DNA from: Elusimicrobiota bacterium
GTDB taxonomy: Bacteria; Elusimicrobiota; Elusimicrobia; Elusimicrobiales; UBA9959
Assembly (NCBI GenBank): GCA_016234365.1
Contig: JACRER010000040.1
Span: forward strand, 1 to 53,072
DNA length: 53,072 nucleotides
Direction: 5' to 3'
Shown here piece after piece: positions 46,586 to 53,072 of this stretch (positions are counted from its first letter, which is position 1; every line of letters starts with the position of its first letter). A program made the position numbers and the translations under genes. Under the pieces are notes generated by a model. It worked only from the letters and a program-made list of their open reading frames with translations, was not told the DNA's origin and ran no database searches.

Positions 46586-47847
46586 GAGCCAAGCAGGCTG
46601 AGCAGCAGTTTAATGTTCAGGAAAGTGACCGCCAGGCCGATGAGCAGCAGCAGCGCTGTGTCCAGCCCGCTGTTGGCATGGCGGCCCATGACTTTTTTAG
46701 AGGAGGTAAGGTACACCTGCAGGAAGATGGTGAAAGGCAGCTGCACGCTCAGCGCCATCTGCGAAAGGATAAGCCCGCGGAAAGGATCGGTGATGAAAAA
46801 GATTATCAGCAGCGCCGCCGCCAGGGAGATATACACGCCAAGCCGGCTGTGGTTGTCGGCCAGGTTCATGGGCTCGCCGTAGAGGCCGGCAAAGATGGAC
46901 GCGCCGGCCATGCCCGACGTAACGCTGGAGGCCACCCCGGCCAGCAGCAGCGCCAGCGCGAACACCGTGGAAGCGCCCCCGCCCAGGAGCGGCACCAGCA
47001 TGGCCTGCGCCTGGGGAAGTTCCGTAACCACGGTTCCCGCCGCGTAAAAAGTGGCCGCCGCCATTATTATCATGGCGCTGTTTATGGCCCAGCCCACCAG
47101 CATGGAAAGCAGCGTGTCCACGAACTCGTACTTAAGCTGCAGCTGGATAACTTTTTCGTCCTCCAGGTTCCACTGGCGGCTCTGGATCACCTCGGAATGC
47201 AGGAACAGATTATGCGGCATCACCACCGCACCCAGCACGCTCATCACAATAAGCATGGAGCCGTGGGGCAGGGCCGGTGTTAGCCAGCCGGCCGCGGTCG
47301 CGTGCCAGTCTACCGGGGCCAGCTTGAGCTCGTATATAAAGGAAAGGCCTATAAGCGACACAAAACCTATTATCCACTTCTCCAGACGCCGGTAGGTATT
47401 GGACAGCAGCAAAAAGACCACCAGCCCGGTTACCAGCGCCGCGCCCAGCTTGAGCGGCACGCCAAAAAGCATCTGCAAAGCTATGGCCCCGCCGAGTATT
47501 TCCGCCAGCGACGTGGAGACCGACGCCGCCATGGCCGACCACAACAGCGGCCGCGCCGCCGCGCGCGGCAGGTGCTTGTTGGCGGCCTCGCTCAGGCACA
47601 GGCCGGTGGCAATGCCCAGGTGCGCCACGTTGTGCTGCAGGATAATGAGCATCAGCGTGGACAGCGTAACCATCCACAGCAGGGAATAACCGTAGGAGGA
47701 ACCGGCCGCCAGGTTGCTGGCCCAGTTGCCGGGGTCTATAAAACCCACCGTCACCAGCAGGCCCGGGCCGATGTATTTAAGCAGCTCGCGCGCGCCAAAA
47801 ACGCGTTTGTGATGCCTGTCTTTAAGGTCCTGCCAGAAGCCGGCCAT
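46582..47847 (-). CDS. mntH: NRAMP-family divalent metal transporter
   Basis: 421 aa with about 11 hydrophobic segments. GFIDPGNWASNLAAGS is the DPGN metal-binding helix and VVMPHNLFLHSEVIQSR the MPH(N) helix of NRAMP/MntH, which imports Mn2+ or Fe2+ with protons. Start at 47847 is taken because TATTAT on the minus strand (47854-47859) ends 6 nt before it; an ATG five codons upstream lies inside the promoter. No SD. The intergenic region with the divergent HD-GYP gene is only 41 nt. Confidence 0.92.
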   Translation of the reverse strand: MAGFWQDLKDRHHKRVFGARELLKYIGPGLLVTVGFIDPGNWASNLAAGSSYGYSLLWMVTLSTLMLIILQHNVAHLGIATGLCLSEAANKHLPRAAARPLLWSAMAASVSTSLAEILGGAIALQMLFGVPLKLGAALVTGLVVFLLLSNTYRRLEKWIIGFVSLIGLSFIYELKLAPVDWHATAAGWLTPALPHGSMLIVMSVLGAVVMPHNLFLHSEVIQSRQWNLEDEKVIQLQLKYEFVDTLLSMLVGWAINSAMIIMAAATFYAAGTVVTELPQAQAMLVPLLGGGASTVFALALLLAGVASSVTSGMAGASIFAGLYGEPMNLADNHSRLGVYISLAAALLIIFFITDPFRGLILSQMALSVQLPFTIFLQVYLTSSKKVMGRHANSGLDTALLLLIGLAVTFLNIKLLLSLLGS

Positions 47848-47853
47848 AACCCA

Positions 47854-47882
47854 ATAATACAATTTTCAAAGTTTGCTAGAAT
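47854..47882. promoter_or_regulatory. Back-to-back leaderless promoters of mntH and the HD-GYP gene
   Basis: Minus strand TATTAT at 47854-47859 (6 nt from ATG 47847); plus strand TAGAAT at 47877-47882 (6 nt from ATG 47889), preceded by TGC. The two -10 elements are 17 bp apart. Confidence 0.65.
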
Positions 47883-47888
47883 CATCCA

Positions 47889-48887
47889 ATGCAACGCGCT
47901 TACCGCATTCTTTGCGTGGACGACGAAGATTTCAACCTCGAGATCCTGGAAACCCTGCTTACCCCTTACGGCTACGAAGTGGTTACCGCCATGGACGGAA
48001 AGAGCGCCCTTGAGACGCTGGCCAAGAAGAACATAGACCTGGTACTGGCCGACATCAACATGCCGGTAATGAACGGCCACGAACTCTGCGCCGCCATCCG
48101 CGCCGACGCGGACCTTAAGCACATCCCCGTGGTAATGATCACCTCGCTGGATTCGCGCGATAACAAGCTGCGCAGCATTGCCGCCGGGGCGGACGAGTTC
48201 CTGTCCAAGCCCGTGGACGGCGCGGAGCTGCTGCTGCGCGTGCGCAACATCCTGACCTCGCGCGAATACGAGGACGCCTTCACCTACCTTATCCACTCGC
48301 TGGCGCGCGCGGCCGAAGCCAACGACCTGGACACCGGCAACCACATCCTGCGCGTGGGCGAGTTCGCGGCGCTGATAGCGCGCGAGCTGGGCCAGCCCGA
48401 AAAATTCATAGAGAACATCCGCCTGCAGGCCACCCTGCACGACGTGGGCAAGGTACACGTACCCAGCCACATCCTTAAGAAGTCCGGCCTGCTGGACCCC
48501 GACGAGATGGAAGAGATGAAGAAGCACCCCGCCTTTGGCGCGCTCATAATAGGCGACCACCCCCACCTGGAGAGCGGCAAAAAAATAGCCCTCTGCCACC
48601 ACGAAAAGTGGGACGGCACCGGCTACCCGAAAGGTCTTAAGGGAGAGGAAATACCGCTGGAAGCGCGGATAGTGGCCATGGCGGACTGTTACGACGCGCT
48701 GCGCAACTCCCGCGTGTACAAACCCTGTTACGACCACGCCGGCGCGGTGCGCATAATAACCGTGGGCGACGAACGCCTGAAGCCGGAACACTTCGATCCC
48801 AAGGTGCTCGAGATCTTCAAGCGCATCGCCCCCCAATTGGAAACTCTCTACGAAAAAATGAAGGACGACCCGGCCTGCAAAGAGTAA
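47889..48887 (+). CDS. Response regulator with HD-GYP phosphodiesterase domain
   Basis: 332 aa. Receiver domain (Asp55 in [13 protein letters not shown]) joined to [15 protein letters not shown] (His184, Asp185), [25 protein letters not shown] (GYP at 245-247) and [14 protein letters not shown]. It would degrade cyclic di-GMP on phosphorylation. The partner kinase is not adjacent; the hybrid kinase at 29114 is too distant to link. No SD, leaderless promoter. Confidence 0.93.
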   Translation: MQRAYRILCVDDEDFNLEILETLLTPYGYEVVTAMDGKSALETLAKKNIDLVLADINMPVMNGHELCAAIRADADLKHIPVVMITSLDSRDNKLRSIAAGADEFLSKPVDGAELLLRVRNILTSREYEDAFTYLIHSLARAAEANDLDTGNHILRVGEFAALIARELGQPEKFIENIRLQATLHDVGKVHVPSHILKKSGLLDPDEMEEMKKHPAFGALIIGDHPHLESGKKIALCHHEKWDGTGYPKGLKGEEIPLEARIVAMADCYDALRNSRVYKPCYDHAGAVRIITVGDERLKPEHFDPKVLEIFKRIAPQLETLYEKMKDDPACKE

Positions 48888-48902
48888 AGGACCCGCGGCG
48901 GG

Positions 48903-50333
48903 TTATTTCTTTTTCAGTTCGGCGGTGTAGGCGGAGTGAAAAGCCTTCATTTTCTCCACCAGCGCCAGGATGTCTTCTTTGGGCGGCAGGAACGTGGTAC
49001 GGAAGTGCAGCGTACCCGGCGCCTGGCCAAAGCCCGACCCCGGCACCACGCAGATCCCCGTCTCTTCCAGCAGGCGCAGGCAATATTCCTCGTCGCGCGC
49101 GGCCCCGTACTTCTGCAGTTCGGCCGGGCTCATTTTAGCCGGGTAGCTGCCCTTGGGGTGCGGCAGTTCGAAGCGCACAAAAGCGTACATGGCGCCCTGC
49201 GGCACGTCTATGTGCATGCCCTCTATGGCGGACAGGCCCTTACCCAATATCCCGGCCTTCTCTTTAAGGTCGCCCAGGATGCCGTCGCGTTCCTTAACGT
49301 AAAGTTCGTAGCTCTCGTCGCCTTTAACGGGCGGCGCCACCATAAGGTAGGTCACCACCTGGCCGTCCACGTTGGAGCACAGGCCTATGCTCTGCAGCTT
49401 CACCAGTTCGGCGTAAACCTCGTCGGACATGTTGCGCACTTCCATGTAGCCGCCGCGGTGGCCGCATTCGCCTAAAAAGCCCTTGGAGACCGAATGAAAG
49501 CTGAACAACGTGGCTTCGGTCTCGCCCATGTCGTGCATGACCTTGGCAAAAGACACGAACTTATGCCCGGGCGCGTACACGTTCTCCTGGTAAACCTCGT
49601 CGGCCATAATGGCCAGGTGGTGCTTGCGCGCGAAGCGGATAACCATCTCTATGTTCTCGTGCGACAGCAGCGCGCCCGTGGGGTTGCCAGGGTTGATCAC
49701 CGCTATGGCCACCGGGTTGATGCCGGCTTTTTTTGCGCCCTCGTAGCTGGCGTTCAGTTCCTTCTCGTTAAGCTGCCAGCCGGCGCCTTCGTCCAGGAAG
49801 TAATTTATCTGCTTGGCGCCGTACAGTTCTATAGTGGCGCTGTACAGCGGGTACTGCGGGATGGGGATCATGTAGCCGTCGTTCTCGTGGTTGGTAAGCA
49901 GCGTGAACGCGGCCTGCACGCCCTTGGACGCCCCGTCGGTAAGGAGCACGCGGTTCATATCCGCGGGGATGCCGTCGCGGTGGTGAATAAAGTCGGCCAC
50001 GGCCTTGCGGATGAAAGGGATGCCCGCGCTCTGCGTATAGGCGCCGGTGCCGCTGGGGTTGTGGCCCAGAATGGTTTTGGCGCGCTTCACCGCGTCCGCC
50101 GGGAACAACTTGGCCGCCTCCGGCGAGTCCATGAGCGCCGGGTATTCAAGCAGGCTAAGCACCTGCCGCACAAAGGTGAGGGGCTTCTGCTTAAGCGCCT
50201 GGGGATTGCCTATATTGCAGTAAATTATCTTATGGCCCTTGCCTTCCAGTTCCTGCGCGCGGTTAACTATCTTGCCGCGTACGGCGTAACGGGCTTTTAA
50301 AAGTTTGGAGTTAACATCGGTGAGTTTTACCAT
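48903..50333 (-). CDS. Alanine-aminotransferase-like PLP enzyme
   Basis: 476 aa class I aminotransferase. CNIGNPQALKQKPLTFVRQVLSL at 38-60 and TDGASKGVQAAF, INPGNPTGALLS, DEVYQENVY and FHSVSKGFLGECGHRGGY (PLP lysine) match the eukaryote-type alanine transaminase group. It interconverts alanine and 2-oxoglutarate with pyruvate and glutamate. The minus-strand -10 TATAAT (50340-50345) ends 6 nt before the ATG, so the mRNA is predicted leaderless. Confidence 0.93.
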   Translation of the reverse strand: MVKLTDVNSKLLKARYAVRGKIVNRAQELEGKGHKIIYCNIGNPQALKQKPLTFVRQVLSLLEYPALMDSPEAAKLFPADAVKRAKTILGHNPSGTGAYTQSAGIPFIRKAVADFIHHRDGIPADMNRVLLTDGASKGVQAAFTLLTNHENDGYMIPIPQYPLYSATIELYGAKQINYFLDEGAGWQLNEKELNASYEGAKKAGINPVAIAVINPGNPTGALLSHENIEMVIRFARKHHLAIMADEVYQENVYAPGHKFVSFAKVMHDMGETEATLFSFHSVSKGFLGECGHRGGYMEVRNMSDEVYAELVKLQSIGLCSNVDGQVVTYLMVAPPVKGDESYELYVKERDGILGDLKEKAGILGKGLSAIEGMHIDVPQGAMYAFVRFELPHPKGSYPAKMSPAELQKYGAARDEEYCLRLLEETGICVVPGSGFGQAPGTLHFRTTFLPPKEDILALVEKMKAFHSAYTAELKKK

Positions 50334-50339
50334 ATCTTA

Positions 50340-50345
50340 ATTATA
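50340..50345 (-). promoter_or_regulatory. -10 of the aminotransferase gene, leaderless type
   Basis: TATAAT on the minus strand, 6 nt (TAAGAT) before ATG 50333. Confidence 0.65.
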
Positions 50346-50411
50346 TAACTCTGCCTCCAAAAACAAAAGCCGCCGGGCAGCCGGCGGCCGGGAGCGCGGG
50401 CGGCGGGGAAT

Positions 50412-50762
50412 TTACCTCCGTTCCCTGACCGCCGTTTCCACCACGTTCAGCAGTTCCGCCAGCGGGGTGCCCTTCAGAACGCGCGCGTCGGCCGCGCAGG
50501 CCCCTTCCTGGTCGGCGCCGCTGTAAACCACCAGCGCCATCTTATTAAACCTGGCGTCGCCGCGCACCCTGGCGCAAAAATCTGCAGAATTGCCGTCGGG
50601 CAGGTCGCCGTCCAGCAGCACGCAGTCGGGCAGGGCCTGCTCCAGCAGGCCCGCGGCCTCTTTCCAGGTGGCGGCGCACAGCGCCTCGTGATTTAATTCG
50701 GAAAAGAAACGGCAGAGAACTTTCTTAAGGGCCGCGTCGTCGTCGGCTATCAGTATTTTCAT
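50412..50762 (-). CDS. Single-domain response regulator
   Basis: 116 aa receiver. IADDDAALKK, phospho-acceptor Asp in CVLLDGDLPDGNSAD near 53 and Lys in VLKGTP. Related in length and build to the lone receiver at 45566. AAGG before the ATG. No output domain. Confidence 0.85.
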   Translation of the reverse strand: MKILIADDDAALKKVLCRFFSELNHEALCAATWKEAAGLLEQALPDCVLLDGDLPDGNSADFCARVRGDARFNKMALVVYSGADQEGACAADARVLKGTPLAELLNVVETAVRERR

Positions 50763-50889
50763 CGGTGCCTTCCATGGATGCTCAACGTAGTAAAAACAAC
50801 CATGATTATAATACTAATTCTTCCGCGGCCGGGCAAAAAGGACCGCCGGGGCCTGCCCCGGCGGTCCAGACAGAGCCGGCCGGGCCGGT

Positions 50890-51201
50890 CTATTTCATCT
50901 GCTTGGCCAAGTGCGCCCAGCCCTGCTTGAGCTCGGCGGTAAGGGCCTTTATTTCGGCCGCGCCCACCTTCTCCAGTTTGGCGTATTTGGCCGCCACGTC
51001 GTCCACTATTTTCTCGTAGTCCTCGCGGTCCATGGCCTTAACCTTCTCCACTTTCTCAAGGATCTCGCCCTTCATCTTAAGGGTCCAGCCGGCTATGATC
51101 TCGCGGTTCTTGGCGCCGCGCTTGCCGGTGAGGAAGTAAGCGCCTATGGCGGCCAGGGCCGCCAGGCCTATGCCCGCGCCTATAACTTTTTCTTTTTTCA
51201 T
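50890..51201 (-). CDS. Small membrane-anchored protein (YtxH-like)
   Basis: 103 aa. One N-terminal hydrophobic segment (VIGAGIGLAALAAIGAYFLTG), followed by charged helices (KNREIIAGWTLKMKGEILEKVEKV). Start taken at 51201 because AAGGAG precedes it; the open frame continues ten codons further. Resembles stress-linked YtxH-type proteins in layout only. Confidence 0.7.
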   Translation of the reverse strand: MKKEKVIGAGIGLAALAAIGAYFLTGKRGAKNREIIAGWTLKMKGEILEKVEKVKAMDREDYEKIVDDVAAKYAKLEKVGAAEIKALTAELKQGWAHLAKQMK

Positions 51202-51267
51202 AATGTGCTCCTTATAAATCGGCTTCTGCATTGAATATACAAAAATTCCGGCCGGCGCAAACAGCCG

Positions 51268-51795
51268 CTACTCTTTTTTAGGCGCCTGGTCGCCGGGGAA
51301 CACCAGCTCTTCCGCCGGGAAACCCAGCACCCGCGCCTTGGAGACCAGCATCTCAAGGGTGCCGTTGGGCAGCTGGGGCGTGCGGGCCAGTATCCACAGG
51401 TAGTCCGGGCTGGGCCCGGCCACCAGCGCGTAGCTGTAATCCCCCGCCAGCTCTATGATGTTATAGTCGCCGTAAAAAGGCCGGAAGAAACTTACCTTCA
51501 GTTCCCCCACGGTCTTTTCCCCGCGAAAATAGACGCGCCCCGTGGCGGTTTTCCACTTGTTTTTGTCCGTGCTGTAGCCGCGGTTCACCACGTTAACGCC
51601 GCCGTCGGGCCGCAGCGTATATTCCGCCGTAACGCTGGTAAGCCCGTTCTCGAAGCTGTGGCTCAGCCGCGCCACCTCGTGCCAGGTGCCCAGGTAGCGG
51701 TTAAGGTCAAAACCCTTCACCGTTTCCACGCCCCTGGGCAGGCTGGCGCAGCCCGCGCAAAAGAGCCTCAGCAGCGCCGCAAAATATTTATTCAT
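51268..51795 (-). CDS. blc: Bacterial lipocalin
   Basis: 175 aa. N-terminal FCAGCAS suggests a lipobox. DLNRYLGTWHEVARLSHSFENGLTSVTAEYTLR is the lipocalin N-terminal signature; YSYALVAGPSPDYLWILAR is strand F-G. It holds phospholipid or fatty acid at the outer membrane. AAGGAG precedes the ATG. Coupled by 5 nt to the 137-aa gene. Confidence 0.9.
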   Translation of the reverse strand: MNKYFAALLRLFCAGCASLPRGVETVKGFDLNRYLGTWHEVARLSHSFENGLTSVTAEYTLRPDGGVNVVNRGYSTDKNKWKTATGRVYFRGEKTVGELKVSFFRPFYGDYNIIELAGDYSYALVAGPSPDYLWILARTPQLPNGTLEMLVSKARVLGFPAEELVFPGDQAPKKE

Positions 51796-51800
51796 GCCGG

Positions 51801-52214
51801 CTACTCCTTGTAAGTTACGCTCACCGACGCTTTCTCCGCGTCCCCGGCCGCTTTGGCCTTGTAAGGCCGCGGGCCGGCGTTGATGTAAGTTTCAAAAGCC
51901 CTGGCCGTGTCCAGCGCGGTCTGCCCGGGCTTTAGCGCCAGCATTATGTTCCAGCCGGCCACGTGGTTAACCGTGCCGTCGGGCCGCATGTAGCGGAAAA
52001 TACTCAGCCACAGGCTCATGGTGCCGTCTATGCCGCCGGCGCTGTCGCGCCCGGCCGCCGTGCCGGTAAATTCCGCCACGCCGGCTTTGCCGCCAACCGT
52101 AACTTTATGCGCGGCCACGGCCACGCCCTGCGTCTTGTCGTAAGAAGACGCCGTCAGTTCGGCCCCCTTGGCCAGTTCCACCGCGGGATCGTATTTATAA
52201 TTCTCGTTAGTCAC
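51801..52214 (-). CDS. Protein of unknown function, 137 aa
   Basis: Beta-rich, soluble, no signal peptide or membrane segment. GTG start with an AGGGGGGTGG stretch just before. Sits 5 nt before the lipocalin gene and 121 nt after ssb. No family recognised. Confidence 0.65.
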   Translation of the reverse strand: MTNENYKYDPAVELAKGAELTASSYDKTQGVAVAAHKVTVGGKAGVAEFTGTAAGRDSAGGIDGTMSLWLSIFRYMRPDGTVNHVAGWNIMLALKPGQTALDTARAFETYINAGPRPYKAKAAGDAEKASVSVTYKE

Positions 52215-52261
52215 AAGCCACCCCCCTAACCTGCTGAAAGTCTACAAAATTCCGGGCAGGC

Positions 52262-52299
52262 AAAAAAAAGACCGGGGCCCTCCCTCGCCCCGGTCTTTT
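52262..52299 (-). terminator. Terminator after ssb
   Basis: AGACCGGGGC / GCCCCGGTCT stem with eight T on the minus-strand side (52262-52269). Confidence 0.88.
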
Positions 52300-52335
52300 A
52301 TAACCCCGGCTTAACTCGGCTTAACCGCCGGCGCG

Positions 52336-52845
52336 TCAGCGCTTGCGGCCGCGCTTGCCCGGCGCCGGAGCGGCCTCGGCCGCACCGTCGGGCCCGGGCA
52401 GCTCTTCCGGCCAGCCGGCGTCCGCCACGTGCTCGCCCGGCGCGTGGTCGGGCGGGGCCGCGTGCTCCGCGCCCTCCCCCGCGTGCCCCTCCGGCCTGCC
52501 GCCGCCCAGGAACTCTATGCCGTCCACGTACACCAGCATTTTGCTGTGGTGCTTGCCGTCCTCCTTGCCGTCCCACTGCTCCAGCACCAGGTGCCCCTCC
52601 ACGTACACCTGCCGCCCCTTCTGCAGTTTGGCCGCCAGGTCCGCCAGTTTGCGGCCGTGCTCGTGGTTATAGGCCTTCATGTTAACCCACACCGGCGCTT
52701 CTTCCCACTCTCCGGTCTGCGCGTTCTTGCGGCGGTTGTTAACGGCAAAGCCCAGGTTGGCCACCTTGCCGCCGTTCTTGAACTCCGTCACCTCCGGGTC
52801 CCGCGTCAGCCGCCCTATCAGCATCACTTTATTCAAGTTCCCCAT
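52336..52845 (-). CDS. ssb: Single-stranded DNA-binding protein
   Basis: 169 aa. NLNKVMLIGRLTRDPEVTE and VNMKAYNHEHGRKLADLAAKLQKG are the OB-fold signature. The C-terminal 65 residues are Gly/Ala/Pro-rich and end in APGKRGRKR: the usual acidic tip (DDDIPF) is absent and the tail is basic instead. The start uses a TAGGGGGACGT run as SD. Its promoter shares the recA palindrome at identical spacing. Confidence 0.95.
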   Translation of the reverse strand: MGNLNKVMLIGRLTRDPEVTEFKNGGKVANLGFAVNNRRKNAQTGEWEEAPVWVNMKAYNHEHGRKLADLAAKLQKGRQVYVEGHLVLEQWDGKEDGKHHSKMLVYVDGIEFLGGGRPEGHAGEGAEHAAPPDHAPGEHVADAGWPEELPGPDGAAEAAPAPGKRGRKR

Positions 52846-52877
52846 ACGTCCCCCTAAGTTTGATCTGCCACGCCAAT

Positions 52878-52910
52878 AGCATAGCAGGCCAACCCGACAG
52901 CGTAGTGTCG
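52878..52910 (-). promoter_or_regulatory. ssb promoter with the palindromic candidate operator
   Basis: CGACACTACGCTGTCGGG (52893-52910, minus strand), 9 nt, TATGCT (52878-52883). The 18 bases are identical to those at recA, and the -10 regions end TATTG in both. Confidence 0.7.
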
Positions 52911-52931
52911 CTCATTAGAGGGTTATTTTTC

Positions 52932-52961
52932 AAAAAAAAGGCCCCTTCCACAGTTTTGTGG
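52932..52961 (-). terminator. Possible weak terminator
   Basis: CCACA/TGTGG hairpin (52948-52961), then AAGGGGCC and T8 (52932-52939) on the minus strand, perhaps for a gene entering from the right edge. Confidence 0.35.
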
Positions 52962-53008
52962 CATGTTTTCGTCTAAAATCCGCTACGATATCCCTCCGTT
53001 CAAGGCTT

Positions 53009-53071
53009 CTACGCTACCGGGTTCTCTCTTATTTGACGTCGGACGAAGCCGCGCCAGTCACTCATCAGGAT
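53009..53071 (-). CDS. Possible C-terminal end of a gene beyond the window
   Basis: An open stretch of about 20 codons ending in TAG (53009-53011), reading MSDWRGFVRRQIRENPVA. Too short to identify. The weak terminator 50 nt downstream fits a real gene end. Confidence 0.25.
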   Translation of the reverse strand: MLMSDWRGFVRRQIRENPVA

Positions 53072-53072
53072 C

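Overview
The window is a GC-rich bacterial chromosome segment with dense, short-gapped operons on both strands. Outer-membrane-type lipoproteins, a Blc-like lipocalin, a ChaN-like protein and a TolC-free but clearly Gram-negative gene set point to a diderm. The combination of a SWIB-domain protein, pyruvoyl arginine decarboxylase, homospermidine synthase, very long coiled-coil proteins and a divergent LexA does not fit a well-studied model phylum. My best guess is an uncultured lineage such as Elusimicrobiota, but that is inference only; no rRNA gene is present to settle it.

Layout. Bases 1-4793 hold the start of a membrane-anchored protein (partial) and a visibly lower-GC cassette on the minus strand: a 65-aa Cys-containing peptide, a radical SAM enzyme, a GNAT-like protein, an oligopeptide-binding-type lipoprotein and a nitroreductase. 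This looks like a peptide-modification (RiPP-like) cluster that I cannot assign to a named family. An intact IS4-family insertion sequence (4794-6089) separates it from the high-GC backbone. Bases 6128-13803 carry an M16 peptidase pair (active plus inactive), a B12-type radical SAM protein, a GT2 glycosyltransferase, a convergent membrane glycosyltransferase, a YbgC-like thioesterase, YjbQ and ribosomal protein bL28. Bases 13992-19909 encode two consecutive coiled-coil proteins of about 1000 residues. Bases 20075-24293 are a polyamine block (homospermidine synthase, ornithine/lysine decarboxylase, pyruvoyl arginine decarboxylase, agmatinase), followed by a SWIB protein and RsmH.

Bases 25747-31420 hold a three-gene minus-strand operon with 3-hydroxyacyl-CoA dehydrogenase and a hybrid V4R-PAS histidine kinase. 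Bases 31538-34391 are a DNA-damage block: recA with a tyrosine recombinase fused end to start behind it, and lexA divergent. A 155-bp structured palindromic element (35497-35651) separates chaN from an MFS transporter. Bases 36929-43166 form a five-gene minus-strand operon headed by clpC. The rest holds an NfeD protease, an NRAMP transporter, an HD-GYP response regulator, an alanine-aminotransferase-like enzyme, two lone receiver domains, a lipocalin and ssb.

Two sequence patterns run across the window. First, at least eight genes have a -10 hexamer ending exactly 6 nt before the start codon, implying leaderless mRNAs, often placed directly behind a terminator of the preceding gene. Second, recA and ssb share an 18-base promoter element at identical spacing from matching -10 sequences, a strong candidate operator for the DNA-damage response.
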